Shown: one piece after another, positions 34,588 to 46,526 of the stretch
Layout: every line of letters begins with the position of its first letter
Numbering within the stretch: the first letter of the stretch is position 1
Source of the DNA: Galaxea fascicularis
Taxonomy: Eukaryota > Cnidaria > Anthozoa > Scleractinia > Euphylliidae
Assembly (NCBI GenBank): GCA_948470475.1
Contig: OX419343.1
Span: 17,136,147 to 17,200,146, forward strand
Length of the DNA stretch: 64,000 bases
Direction of reading: 5' to 3'
Position numbers and translations under genes: made by a program
The notes under the pieces: generated by a model
Seen by the model: the letters and a program-made list of their open reading frames with translations, nothing else
Database searches by the model: none
What the model was told of the DNA's origin: nothing

Positions 34588-37500
34588 CTAGCTCCTTCCC
34601 AAAGCATCAAATTTATTTTCCAAGTCAAGACGTGGACGCCGGTCAGCTAAGCTCTCCAGTGTCCGCGATCCATGTTTAACAGTTTCAAAACTCTTCCCAT
34701 TGTTTGTTTCTTTGCTGTTAATAAAGATAAAATATATTTTGAAAAATGGTTCATTACAAACTCACTTGAAACGTATCATTAGATAAACATAAACAAGTGA
34801 ATTGACTCTTTTAAATGAAACAACAACAAGACACTGAAATTCAAGATAAATGACCACCACCTCACGTCTCCTTACCATTGTCACTAGTTTGTCAATAACA
34901 CAACTTAATTTAACACACATTACAAAACAAAAAACAAAAACAAAATTAGCTGGCACAGGTAGCTACACTGTAGGGCTAATCTAGGTAGGCCAGACTTACA
35001 ATTATTGAGAATACAGGAAATGATCACTACGGTTCAGTTGAGTTGACCAAAACATAAGCTAAAAATGGGCATAGGCAAAATGCCTAAACTAGTCTAAAAA
35101 ATATGCAGATGAACATTTAAAGATAGAGGAACAGAAAGGCTCCGACATTAGTATGTATGAGCATGCTCATTGTCCATCTTTTGTTGTTGTTTAATTGAAG
35201 ATTGTGAATAGGCCAAGTGTACCATTGTGGCTATTCAAGTAAAATTACATGATACTGAACATTCACATTAAAGACAGTATAACATATCGAAACAAGTTAG
35301 AACAGTAAGGACAATCATGTGTTGGTATTGCAGATTAGAGTTAACTCTTTCCCAGTGCAAGTTTTAGGTCGTTTTTGCAATTTTACGAGTGAAAGCAATC
35401 AACACAATCTCATCATTCCTCATTTGGCATTACCATAGAGACTATACTGATCTACCACACGAAAGGCTGTTTCTTTTCTATCACACTTGTCATGTTACAT
35501 CGAGTTGCAAAAATACTTGAGACACTGTACGCCATTTGGCCTTGAATGACGTATCCATGATCTTCCGCTTTCCCTCCCCCTCTCCTTCTTATCAAAGTTG
35601 TTAACAGTGCAACACCATGCTTGAAACTTTGAGGAACAATTTTGAAAGGGGAACAGGGAGGGGGTGTGTATTGTATCTCACAGATTTTGTTAGCAGCAGC
35701 GTTTTAGAGAAAGAAGAGACGTTTTTGATTGCGAATGTCTCAACAATTTTGCAACTGGTTGTAGCTGTTGCTTGTTTGTCAAATGAGCTCTCAGGTTGGA
35801 ACTTGCTATGTATTTGATTTATATGTGTTTTTCTTTTTAGCCATTTGCCACTTCAGAAGCCCCCAGGGTGGCATCGTTAAGCTGGTTTGTGGTAGAGACA
35901 ATCCTCTGAAGGAAAACAAAGGTGAAAAAATGATTTCACAGTGGGTGAGTGGCCGAAATTCTCTCAGCGAAACCATGGCAGTTGACAAGTGAGGTCGTCT
36001 TTCTGGCCTTTCTGTGGATGGCTTCCAGCATCTACATGTACATTGTAATTTTGGTTTGTTTTGACTTGCAAATAATACACTAATATGAATAGTTTGCTGG
36101 TAGGACTGGATGGCTTGACACTTATAAAAAATATATCAAATAGAAATTAGTGGACTTCCATGTCACCGTTATCAAGGAGTTACCAAGAATTCATTTCAGT
36201 TGTGAAGACAAAAATGTCAGATGAGTCAGAATAGCTGTACTTAAATAGCTTTTGCTCTGCAGGCCAAAAGAGTGAGCAGGAAAGTGTGGAAGAGAATCAA
36301 GTAGAGGATCTGAACTTTACTGCAAATGTTGACTTTAAGCACAAGGAGGAATTTTTGTATAGGAAACTTTAAGACAAGAATACATACTTTTAGTGCTGCC
36401 TGAGGGCATTCAAAGCAAACATTTTTTGTTTTGTAGCAGTTTTCAGTTGTAGTGAGTTTATTGGGTGCTAAAGTTCAAACAGCCAAGCATTTAGCAGTAA
36501 CAACCATTCATTCAAATTCTAATTTTAAAGCAGTAATGGTGCTTTTGTACAATAAATATGGGTCTCTGGCGACCCAGAGATTGGAGTCCCACTGGTAAAG
36601 ACTTTTAATTAAGAGATCTACTTCTATACGCCTGTAGCTTTATTTGAGTCTTCCACCAAGGTTGAGTTGTATCCTTGTTTATGTTTCTTCATTAATATTT
36701 TCTATGTACCGACTGTACTTATCATGCTAACATAATGCCGTCTCCGGGAAAGAGAAGCAAACAGTTTCAAATGACTTTGTTGTATACCAACAAAATCTTA
36801 TGCATATTATTTTACCCAAAGATCGGACTCCAAAGGAAATATCTACCTTTTACTTGCTGCCATTGAAGCTGATAGTGTGGGGAAGGCAATTTCACTGTCA
36901 ATTTCTGGCATCTTTGATTTGCCAACAGGACCTCTTCTCCCAGGGGCCCTGTAAGCAGGTGGTCTGTATGCTCCTATTGGTTTGACTTCCTCTTGAGGTG
37001 CTGCTGTTGATGAAGAGAAAATACATCAGCTTTAGCACAAACTACTACACAACAACTGAAGAGGGCACATGCATCACAATTTGGCCATAATTTAAGTCCA
37101 AAATCTCTCTAAACCTGCTGTAGTTTGGACTAGACTGACAGTAAGCCATCACAAAGTTCAGAATTCCTTCAGTGACACTGCACTTTAAGGCCCAATTCAG
37201 ATGCCGTACTTTTCACAAGCCAAGCCTAATTCATAGAATTAAGTACATGAAAAGTTAGGTGTCTGAATCTATTAGGAATGGCTATTTTAATTATTTTGGA
37301 ACAGCTCAGGTGTTCTTTTCACCTTGCTTGGCCGGGAATTTTGACTTTTGAACAAGGCTCTTGGGGTAAGGTGGTCAACCCATCACCCAGCCTCCACACA
37401 ACCCTGATGTGTGTATGGGCAGACCACAACACCTACTCTTCTACATGTATGTCCAGGGTTCTTGGTAGTAGCCGGCAACCGGTGAATTCCGCCACCTGTC

Positions 37501-40500
37501 AAGACGAAAGTAGCTGCCTGTGCTGGCTATGAAATTTGCCTTTGTGTGCCCCCAGGCTGAAGTTTAGCCGCCTGTAAGTATTTCTGTGCCGTCTGACAAA
37601 AAAAAATACTGAGAACCCTGTATGTCCCCTTCTAGTTTTACATCTGGAGGCGAAGGAGACAAGGCCAATGGCTTAAGATCACTGCCCAATGACATGACCA
37701 TCTGAACTAAAGTGGATGTTGAGCACACAGGTTATTGTTCAATAGTGGCAGCTTATCACTACAGGTAGTTATGTGATAACCTTGAAACACCAAAGTCCTG
37801 GTTTGAAGTCCTACTCTGACAGCCTACAACTCAAAACATTCTGTCAGAACCTTTGATGCCTTTCTTTGACAATTTAAAATTTTTATGAATTTCTTCTACA
37901 TACATACCAGCAATAGCTTGAGAGGCTGAGGACATTTGCTGCCAAGGTCCTGTACTTTTGTCCTTCCTCAATGATGAATCCCCTGTGCAACAAGCCAAAC
38001 ATACACTTAACCTCAGAAAACAAATGTAGACTGCCTTTACTCTACTTTACCAACATACAGTAAGGCAAAAATTAAAATTGTAATAATGGAAGACTTTGTT
38101 ATACAACATGCACATTTTGTGAGGTGACCACACCTTCATTATCTTCATCTTCTTGTTCATTTCCTTCTTGTCCTTCATTGTCAGGGTTCTCTCTTTTGAA
38201 ACAAAATTAATAAAAACAACTGTTAGACTGGGAAACCCACGAGCAACCATTGATCTAGTACCATGTTGTGTACTGAAAACTGACCAAAATGAACAACCAG
38301 TCATCCTCTACTCACATACTTAAAACTAACCAAATCATTAGGCTGGTCAGCTTGGTTGGTAAAGAATTCTACATGGGTGCAAGCCCCATCCAAGCGGGGC
38401 TGATTTTCTCCCATACAAAATATTGGAGACCCTTCACATCCTTAATGGCAGAAGGAATCTTCTACAGAGATGTCAACTGAGACATCCAAAACCATACAAG
38501 ATTTCATGAGGGTATCCATGCCATTAACTTCACATGAACAGCTCAAATTTTAGAAATAGACAGACTTACGTAATCTGAAGTGACTGTATTCTTAGTCCAG
38601 AGTAATCTTTCTCAGTTGGTTCCTGAAAGTCAATCCACTCCTCTTCATTCTGAAATTATACCAAAAAGAACACTTATTTTTAGCCCCCTGTTAAGTTGTT
38701 TCTTGGCTCCATGGGCTGAGTTAAATCGCACAGTCTGCATTGATTGTAAAAGACAATAACTTGCCAAAAAACAAGGGAAGAATTTTTGGTCTGTATGTAC
38801 CTTCTGAGAACTTATACAGACCTCGCTGATTTTCTCATGTAAATCATGTTGTTATTATGCCAACTAGTCCACATTTGCACAAGAAGACGGAGGTTTGTAT
38901 CAAAACAAGGTGACTCTCCTGGTCACTGAACACAGCTGTAAAATGGGCTTTTCTGAGTTGTGTGCTTTATATAAATAGAGATGGAACTGTCCTGTTGGTG
39001 GTAACAAAAATGAAAAAAAAAAACAAGAATGTATTAGTTGAAAGAAAAACTGTTTGTTGTAGTCTGAAATGTCAGCCGTCTCCTCTCCCTAACCCACGGA
39101 GGCACGGGCGAGAGACGTCTGAATTTCCAGCGTTATAATGTCATCCGGTGACGTCACGTACTTGTGCAGATATGGTAGGTAGTTTTTGATTGGTTCTTAC
39201 ACATTTGGATTAGATGACTTTTTATCATTGGTTCAACACGCCAACAGTTACATTCGCAAGCAACGTTGGGGAACACAGAACTTATTAGTATTGCGTTACA
39301 TAGTTTACATTTATTTCATCACGGGGAACACATAGGGCGATTTCAACTCAAAATTGGAGGCACCTTTGCAGGGATTTATTGAGGTTTGGCTTGACAAAGT
39401 TGAAGGATGAACAGAGGACCGCTTTGCTTTATCTTCTTTCTGGATGTTTTTGTCAACCTTCACATCAGCTTTGACAAGTTTAACCTATGAATGATTGTTT
39501 GACGGCTTTCGTAGGGATGCTAGGGGTGAAGTAAGGAATTAATCCCTTTGGTTCACTATCTTTTTCCAAAATTCCACACAAATACATCCGTTTATTGATG
39601 TTTTTGTACGCAAATTTTCCCCAAAGGACTTTTGCAATGACAGGGAAAACACATACGCGCGCTGTTGTCAATTGCAAGCTTTAACGGCAGCTTCGTCAAT
39701 TCGAGTTCAATTGGGAAAGAAGTATGATCCCGTAAATTTACTCCAGAGGCTTCATCGTCAAGCTTAACGGCACACAAAACCCAGACACCTTCATACATAT
39801 GCATGCAATCGACACTCGTGGCCGCCGTCCTGGTAAGAAATTTTAATTTCTTACAACATTGCCTAAATTAAAACGTGACGTCACCGGATGGCATTACAAC
39901 GCTCGGAATTCAGACGTCTCTCTCGCCCGTGCCCCCTGTGGGTTAGGGAGAGGAGACGGCTGACATTTCAGACTAGGTTTGTTGTTGTTGGGGAGGGGGA
40001 GGGGAAAGAAAAAAACGCTTGCTTGCACTCATTGTTCGTTTGAGAAACTCTGTTCGTGGGCGAACAGAGTCTCTGATTGGTATGGTAGAGCTCAAGCAGA
40101 TTGATACCTGCCAATTAAAGGTAGTTTTTTTACCGCTCATTCCGTGGGAGATAAGAAGCGGACTAGTGAAGCTCGAAGAAGCTCTTTTATTTCTCTCCGA
40201 GCTGGGTATGACACGTGAATTACGTCCCGAGCAAAAAGAAGCCATTTTGATACTTGTACACGGAAAGGATTTGGTAGCAGTTCTTCCGACGGGCTTTGGT
40301 AAAAACCTCATCTTTCAGTTGTTGATTCGTGTAAAAGAAATATTATCGTCGAAAGCTGCGTGTGTGGTTGTCGTCTGTCCTCTGAAAAGCATCGTACAAG
40401 ATCAGTTCACTGAAGCATCTTCAATGGGTTTGACGCCAACATCACTTGCAAGTACTAGATTGCAAGATGTGGTAAAATGGGGTTGGAAGGCCTACACAAC

Positions 40501-42921
40501 TCCTGTTTGTGTGTTTGCCGCTTCTATCTCGGTTCTATTGACCGATTTAGCTTCTTGCTTGTTTTCGGCAGGGTGAGACGGTGGTTTAGGGGATAACATG
40601 ATGATGATAGTGATTGAAACAGCCATGTCCTTAAATGTCACATGTTATGTATTTTGATACCAAAGGTCATTTCTGGGTTTAAATTCTGCATTTATCACCT
40701 GCTTGTTTTGACCCTTGTTGTTTCTGTTTAGCGACTGTGGCCCTTTATATGCCCTCTGAAGCATTTTGTGTAGCTTTGGTTTGGCATGTTTCAGTGCGTT
40801 CAGTAACAGTACAGCCTCTCTCATGTTATCAAGGATAGGAATTTAAGCCGCTTAATATAATAATCTTCATTGTAGCAAGATGTTGTGTTTCTTTTGCGAC
40901 TATTCGTCTCTTTATCCTTTCTTTAGTATTGCACCTTCTTAGAGAGCTATACAACACTTGAAATCGAGCGCTAAAATCTGCTGTAATTACGGTTGTATCT
41001 TTATCATCGTTTCGCTCCGCTCTGTAACTGTGGTTATTGTATTTTCCTCCTTTTGTTCTACTTTGTTTTTGTCCGAAGCAGATTTTATGAAATTACTTCA
41101 TTTTCATTGGCTGCAATGAAACCAAAATTAATGGCGGCTAAACACTCGAAAGATGAAAACCACCAAAACCGCCTGCACTGCAGGCTACATGTAAATGTAA
41201 TCCTAAGCCAAGGAATGTATGTACTGGGATAACATTGTATAGATTCGCAGCTACCTTGATTCAAAGAAAAACAGCATATTGACTATCTGACAACAGCTGG
41301 ATTCCCCAGCTACTTTTTGCACATCCCTGCCTACATAAAAAAAAATTAGTGACAGCCCTGCTTCACATAGCCAGTAATAAAAAGATTTTAGTTCTACTTT
41401 TGAAAGAAATGGTAAATCTGAAATCAATTTGGTGCTTTCTTCTAAAAATTGTATTAAGTTTACTTTGTATTTTGATTGAATAAAATCTTGTTGAACAGTC
41501 TTTACTTTGTGGGCAAACTGTTAAGCCAAGTTTCTAATCACAATTTGAGGAGTACATGTAATTGGACACTTGGGTGTCGTCAGCAATCTTTGAAAACCTT
41601 TCTTACTCGATTGTAAACAATGTTATGAACTTTACTCAGACAAATTCTCTTCTTTTGTAGATGCGTTTGGAAGTCACTAGCCTCATATTTGTAAGGCACG
41701 GAGCGCTGTTGGACCTTGAGCGTTACACAAGCACTTTATTGCAACTGTCCTTAGAATTATAATTCTCGCTATTTGGAAAATAAATGCAGAGGACTGTAAT
41801 TTTGTGTATAGTGTCATTGTTTCGTATTTAACATTTCTGCTCAGTTGTATTTTCTAAACGGGATTGCTTTGAGGGTGAAATTTTACGTTTTTAACTATTT
41901 CATGCAAATTAGCTGTTACGCGTTACATGTTGATTTCGTAACTATTTTCTTGCATCTTCAAGATTTTTTTATTCCTTGGTTCTTCCAAGTGATAATTCTT
42001 TAACTTATCACTTAACTACAATCCTTGCTGAAGTAATGTAGAAGGTTTGAACGAAATCCGTCGTTAGCTTGCAAAGATATTGCAAAATATATTTGGGCAA
42101 CCACTGATGTACATGTGTATCGTGCTACAAGTCTAAATTTTAGTTCTTGATTCTATCCACTTTTCATGTTGATCATTACAGTGGTTAACACTAGCAGATC
42201 CAGTGAAGTGCCAAATCCAGACCTAGAGATGAATGGGAGGGGGGGAGGGGGGGAAGAGGGGAGGGTTTGGGAACCTTCTAATTTTACACAAAGTATTGCT
42301 CAAACAGCAATTCTTAGAGGTATCACTCTTGGTAACATAAGTAAGCACTACCACTGTTCCTGACCTACAGCATTCACTGATTTGTTTACTGACCGATGAA
42401 ACAACAGTTTCAATCATTCACTTGGGGCTAAAATTCTACTGATATAGTGATATTACATCATTAGTTTAAGAATTAAATTTCTTACAAATTCATGGGTCTA
42501 TTTTTAAATGGCTCACTAGCTCCACCAAGCAATATAGACGTATAGAGCCACACTAACTGAAATAGGTTATAACCTCATTTTAGTATGAAGATTAGTAACA
42601 AGTCTCCCTTTTTGACGAGAACCGAATTAATATTCCCACGTGACTCTGAACGCCGATCGACGACAATGTTATAAAGAATGATTGCTTGTTCAATCTCCCA
42701 TTAAAAAAGGTTAGTATTCTTACCAGATTTGACGGTGTTGGTGTCACTCCAGACGCCTTTTTACCAGACTGATCCTTCGACTTGCTATCCGTCTCTTTCT
42801 GACTGCTTCCAACTTGTTTCGTTATAGCATCGCTTGTGGTGAATTTGCTCTTCCCTTTTTGCTTCTTCCCTTTCGCCTTTTTCGCGAAGAAATCTTCCAG
42901 AGATTTGTCATCGTCGGACAT
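34588..42921 (-). CDS. CDV3: CDV3 homologue (231 aa, six exons)
   Basis: Exons in transcript order are 42921-42724, 38649-38570, 38192-38134, 37982-37908, 37003-36847 and 34714-34588; GT-AG throughout and all phases close. The product matches the CDV3 (carnitine-deficiency-associated) family: N-terminal SLEDFFAKKAKGKKQKGKSK (human SLDNFFAKRDKKKKK), then EEEWIDF and KDYSGLRIQSLQI (human VDYSGLRVQAMQI), an acidic stretch, the STGPW motif, GAYRPPAYRAPGRRGP, an IAFPTLS block and the C-terminal KSFETVKHG. CDV3 proteins are small, soluble and low-complexity, with poorly understood roles. The basic N-terminal third is probably disordered. Intron 1 (about 4 kb) has collected a DNA transposon and a helicase fragment. 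The gene is divergent from the HINT3-like gene, with 170 bp between the two start codons. Confidence 0.92.
37454..37620. mobile_element. MITE with CAGGGTTCT inverted ends and 6-bp target duplication
   Basis: The ends CAGGGTTCTTGGTA and TACTGAGAACCCTG are inverted repeats. TATGTC lies just outside on both sides (37448-37453 and 37621-37626). CAGGG ends with a 6-bp duplication resemble a hAT subgroup. The 167-bp body has no coding capacity. It lies in a CDV3 intron. Confidence 0.7.
39061..39976. mobile_element. DNA transposon with about 100-bp inverted ends and 9-bp target duplication
   Basis: The left arm (39061-39158) begins AGTCTGAAATGTCAGCCGTC; the right arm (39874-39976) is its inverted copy. 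The arms share CTCTCCCTAACCCA and the GACGTCA... block. GTTTGTTGT is repeated directly outside at 39052-39060 and 39977-39985. Long ends and a 9-bp duplication fit Mutator-like or P-like elements. The interior has only short minus-strand frames. It sits in CDV3 intron 1. Confidence 0.75.
40082..40576 (+). pseudogene. RecQ-like superfamily II helicase fragment
   Basis: The + frame reads LRPEQKEAILILVHGKD followed by a motif I region (VAVLPTGFGKNLIFQLL) and a motif Ia-like VVVVCPLKSIVQDQ, then diverges and stops. This matches the N-terminal end of RecQ-type helicases. The last Walker A residue is Asn in place of Ser/Thr, which should impair nucleotide binding. The DEAH box and the second RecA domain are missing. 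It lies just outside the DNA element at 39.1-40.0 kb, in CDV3 intron 1 on the opposite strand. It is most likely a dead gene fragment carried or left by a transposon. Confidence 0.7.
40577..42723. other. Remainder of CDV3 intron 1; nothing coding seen
   Basis: AT-rich sequence with scattered short frames and a G-rich stretch at 42231-42265. No exon or complete mobile element is recognised. Confidence 0.4.
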
Positions 42922-43091
42922 AGCTTTCTACACGAAAAGGACCCAGGCGAAGCGCCGGGAAATGGAGACAGCCACGAAAATTCCACAGACCGTGAATACT
43001 CCGTTACTTCTTTCTTCCGAACTTCTTCCGAGACATGACGCATGTGCTCAAGAACTTCTCGTCCCAATCCTTCACGGTTTTGTTTTTCAAC
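42922..43091. promoter_or_regulatory. Bidirectional promoter between CDV3 and HINT3 homologues
   Basis: The two start codons face away from each other across 170 bp. The segment has more CpG than its surroundings and contains two TTCTTCCG/GAACTTCTTCCG words of ETS-like type. No TATA box is evident. A shared CpG-type promoter is inferred from geometry. An in-frame ATG for the rightward gene at 43035 falls inside this segment. Confidence 0.55.
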
Positions 43092-43553
43092 ATGGCGGCG
43101 GCCGAGGAAGACCATTTTGGAAGAAAACCCGGTTGCATTTTCTGTAAAATCGCAGCCGGTGAAGTCGAGGAAACTCGACTGACATACAAAGATGAACAAA
43201 TTGCAGCTTTTTCAGATCGTAAGCCAGCGGCAAGACACCACTTTTTGGTCGTTCCCAAAGAACACTACGGTAATCCGAAGTCACTACATTCTACTCACGT
43301 TAATTTAGTTGAACGCTTGTTGGAGGTTGGTAAAAAGGTAATTGTGGATAATCAAGCTGACAGTGAAGATGTATTATTTGGATATCATTGGCCTCCATTT
43401 AACTCTATACAACATCTCCATCTACATGTTATTTCACCGCGCTCAGAGATGAAATTTTTTGCTCGTCAGATTTACAAGCCAAATAGCTTATGGTTTGTGA
43501 CCCACGACTGGTTATTGGAACATTTGAAGAAAAAACCTGCTGATTCTCCTTGA
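43092..43553 (+). CDS. HINT3: HINT3-like histidine-triad nucleotide-binding protein (153 aa, single exon)
   Basis: HIT-domain proteins hydrolyse nucleotide phosphoramidates and adenylates such as lysyl-AMP. The sequence has an N-terminal CIFCKIAAGE (Zn-type CxxC start of HIT proteins), KPAARHHFLVVPKEH, a helical VERLLEVGKK, and the active-site triad HLHLHV preceded by FNSIQ, then the HINT3-type ending NSLWFVTHDWLLEHL. Length and C-terminal block fit HINT3/HINT4 (human HINT3 is 182 aa) better than HINT1. I chose the ATG at 43092 (MAAAEEDHF); an in-frame ATG at 43035 would add 19 residues without family support. No introns are seen. The gene is divergent from CDV3. An AATAAA candidate lies at 44236, beyond a MITE inserted in the 3' flank. 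Confidence 0.92.
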   Translation: MAAAEEDHFGRKPGCIFCKIAAGEVEETRLTYKDEQIAAFSDRKPAARHHFLVVPKEHYGNPKSLHSTHVNLVERLLEVGKKVIVDNQADSEDVLFGYHWPPFNSIQHLHLHVISPRSEMKFFARQIYKPNSLWFVTHDWLLEHLKKKPADSP

Positions 43554-43821
43554 TGTTAACATAACAGATTGCCTTCTTTGTCGAGAAAAGGTTCAGTTTC
43601 GAGGTTGGGGAAATCTTTGTTCGATACAGAACTTTTTGTGATCTTTCTGTGTATACCTGACAATGGCTGGTCGCAGTTATCACAGATGACGCATCCTGGC
43701 TGTCCTGTTTTTTGCAACCTTGATAAGCACTGCACTCACGGATACCGAACGAACTCATTTCCACTTTGCTGGAGCTACCTTTGCGCGGTCCATACAACAA
43801 GACCGGCACTCTGGTATGGAT

Positions 43822-44218
43822 CAGGGGCACCCAACGAGAATATAGTTCAAAACCACTAAACATAGCATTGTTGAACGTATTTCAGTATTTAAACGGTAGT
43901 TATAGGCATATTTTCATCTCCTAAAAATTTTTCATCTGTTCGGATTTCCAAGCTGAAAGTTTAGTGATCCGAAAATGATAGGGATCAAAACTTACCTTTT
44001 CGAAAATGTCAGCCAGAAATAAGGCTCCCGAAAATTCTAGGTGACCTTTTTAGGGTAAAAATCCGTTAAAAATGGGCAATTATACCATTTTTTAGATGTT
44101 CGAAAATCCTAGGAGAGGCAGGCAAGCAAGAAATTTTACAACAAATGTTCCGAAAATTCTAGATCTCAAATCGTCTTCCGAACAGATATTTTCCGAAAAT
44201 TGACGTTGGGTGCCCCTG
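43822..44218. mobile_element. MITE with CAGGGGCACCCAACG inverted ends and 6-bp target duplication
   Basis: The ends CAGGGGCACCCAACG and CGTTGGGTGCCCCTG are perfect inverted repeats. ATGGAT flanks both sides (43816-43821 and 44219-44224). Inside there are several CCGAAAATT/TCCGAAAA words. CAGGGG ends with a 6-bp duplication suggest a hAT-type subgroup. It lies in the 3' flank of the HINT3-like gene, before its candidate poly(A) signal. Confidence 0.8.
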
Positions 44219-44256
44219 ATGGATGAAATGTTTGGAATAAAATTAATGTTATTTGG

Positions 44257-44441
44257 GGTGCGTTCCTTTGGGATGATCCAGATCAGGATCAGTGATCCAA
44301 GATCACTCGGATCCTGTTGTATCAAAGGAATCGAGGAATTCTTGCCCAGAGTGGATTTCTCGGTTCGTTCTCTTGATGCGCCATGATCCGAATGATCTTA
44401 GATCATTGATCCTGATCTGGAGCATCCTATAGGAACGCACA
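44257..44441. mobile_element. MITE with GTGCGTTCC inverted ends and GATC-rich arms
   Basis: The left GTGCGTTCCTTTGGGATGAT and GATCCAGATCAGGATCA are mirrored at the right by TGATCCTGATCTGGA and GGAACGCAC. The whole unit folds back on itself. No target duplication is certain. Confidence 0.65.
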
Positions 44442-44459
44442 CTAAGACTATCATATCAA

Positions 44460-45620
44460 CTGGTTGTTAACATTTCCTACTCCGGTGCAATCCAGCCTGA
44501 CCTGCGCAGCCTTGGAAGCATAAGAAAATCTCTCGCAAAAAGCATCATCCACTGTCAACAGCACTTCTTCTGCAGCCTTGTCGCCGCCGACAGAACCACG
44601 AAATGGTTTAAGACTTACCTGTCTGACGGTCCGTATTGGCACATCTACATCTACACCCTTCCCTATCACCCATGGCGTATCACAGTGCGCAATACTGTCA
44701 CCACTTTTGTTTTGCATTTACATCAGTGATCTTCCACTCGCTCCACAAGTATGCAATCTCGAATCCTACAGTTACGTAGACGACTCTAAGATCTTCTTAT
44801 CCTTTCCAATCAAAGATGCCGAATCTACAGAACGCGTTCTTCAAGAAGATTTAAGACAAGTGGCTGCTTGGTGTTGTAAAAATCAACCATTGATCAACCC
44901 TGATAAGACCAAGTTCCTTATGGTCGGGACACAACAACTACTGCGCAGGCTTCCTAACGAAATCTCGATCTCTTTCTTAGGGAAAGAGATCACACCTGTC
45001 TTCAACGCCAAGGATCTCGGAATAATTCTAGATAACAACTTAACCTATGACCAATACATCCATCAAATTACCTCAAATTACCTCATCGTGCATGGCCAAA
45101 CTTAGCTCAAACTTTGTCAAATAAATAGAGTGAAGAATAGTTTTGATAGGAACACACTACGCACGATCATCTCGCTCTAGTCCTAAGCAAGTTGTTCTAT
45201 TGCTCTACAGTTTGGTCAAACACAACTGCCGCAAACATCAAGAAGCTTCAAGCTGTTCAGAATTTCGCGTACAGAATCATCACAAAAACCAAGAAAATTG
45301 AGCATATAACACCTGCGTTACGCAAGATCAAATGGCTACCAATAAATGAGCATCTTCACTACAGAGACACTGTAATGACATTTAGTGCATCAAGAGCTTG
45401 GCCCCCACATACTTGTGCGAGTCTTTCCGAAAGCGCAAGTCTATTCACTATCATAACACTAGAAACAGAGAATCCCTCGATATTCCTCCAAATAAGACAA
45501 AGTCCGGCCAGCGACGTTTCATCTACAGAGCAGTCAACATTTAAAACAACTTAGACAAAGACTTTAAACAGTTATCTTTAACATCATTTAAAAAAAAGTT
45601 GAAAACGCGCATGCTAGATA
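44460..45620 (+). pseudogene. LINE reverse transcriptase remnant (YVDD-containing)
   Basis: Frames in the + strand with shifts between them encode ITHGVSQCAILSPLLFCIYI (motif region 4), SYVDDSKIF (the catalytic YxDD box), INPDKTKFLMVGT, KDLGIILDNNLTYDQYI and, after a break near 45105-45190, YCSTVWSNTTAANIKKLQAV and RKIKWLPINEHLHYRD. The order is that of CR1/Rex-like non-LTR reverse transcriptases. At least two frame breaks and 5' truncation make it inactive. It follows two MITEs without a gap of recognisable host sequence. Confidence 0.85.
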
Positions 45621-45736
45621 ATTATTTTAATGACTGCGTTTTATAATTGTATTCATTTATTACGTGCTTTGCTGTTTAGTATTGTAAAGCCCCCTTGGGA
45701 ATGCTAATCAAGTATTTAAAAAAAATCAATTCTAAA

Positions 45737-45767
45737 TGCTGACGTTTCGAGCGTTTTCCCTTCGTCA
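45737..45767 (-). ncRNA. Hammerhead-ribozyme-like core of the retroelement type
   Basis: The minus strand reads CTGACGA, a short stem-loop-like spacer, then CGAAAC and GTC, the order of the conserved hammerhead core found in Penelope-like elements. Stem II here (AGGG/CGCT) is imperfect, so activity is doubtful. Further CTTCGTC/GACGAA inverted words lie at 45800-45865. Confidence 0.35.
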
Positions 45768-46526
45768 GAGCAAATCGATTGGGTTTATCGACTCGATTTG
45801 ACTCTTCGCGAAGGGCGAATTGATTTGGCCCTTCGTCTATTCGCTCTGACGAATAGACGAATAGAATCCCTGCACGGTGGTCAATTTACCATTTACCATT
45901 TTTTTATGTACAACTCCCCCACCGACTCAGCACCACATATAGTTTCTTTAGAAACTTCCCCCTTTATTTCCTAATTTACAGTCACATCGTATGAATAAAT
46001 AGTATTCCCTCAAGATAATTTTCCCAGTTTAGCCAGCTCTTTATTTATCCCTGAATTTTAGTTTGGATTTCTTTGCTTTTATCTTCAGCCTGTCCAAAAT
46101 TGCCGAGGTGAACTAGGAATCAGTTTCCGGGACTGAGTTGTCTCTATTTTTAAATTTTTATAAGACGCAAAATTTGCTTTTACGAAAGAAAAACTTTTCT
46201 GGCTTCTGTCGGCTCATGCTTCTCACATGCTAGTAAACAAGGAACTTCCAGCTTTTATAACAATGTTTCAATATCTTCAAGTTCTTCAAAATCTTCAATA
46301 TCTTGTTTCATTATCTTCTAGTTCTTCAATATCTTTTAGTTTTCTTTCCGAGCAAAGATGGGTACAGTCCGGAACTAATTAAGGAAACAGTAGCGAGAAC
46401 ACATCGTTTTACATCTTTAAACGGAAACAAAGACCGTAGATGATGACTTGCTTAAATAGTTCGTATGATGCTTTGTGGTCAAAGTTCAGCCTTAAATTTT
46501 TTGGCATTTCCCCTGTTTCTGATAGT

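Noticed and set aside
43429..43863. 144-codon minus frame overlapping the end of the HINT3-like gene
   Set aside because: Antisense to a coding exon and its 3' UTR; no domain and no splice context.
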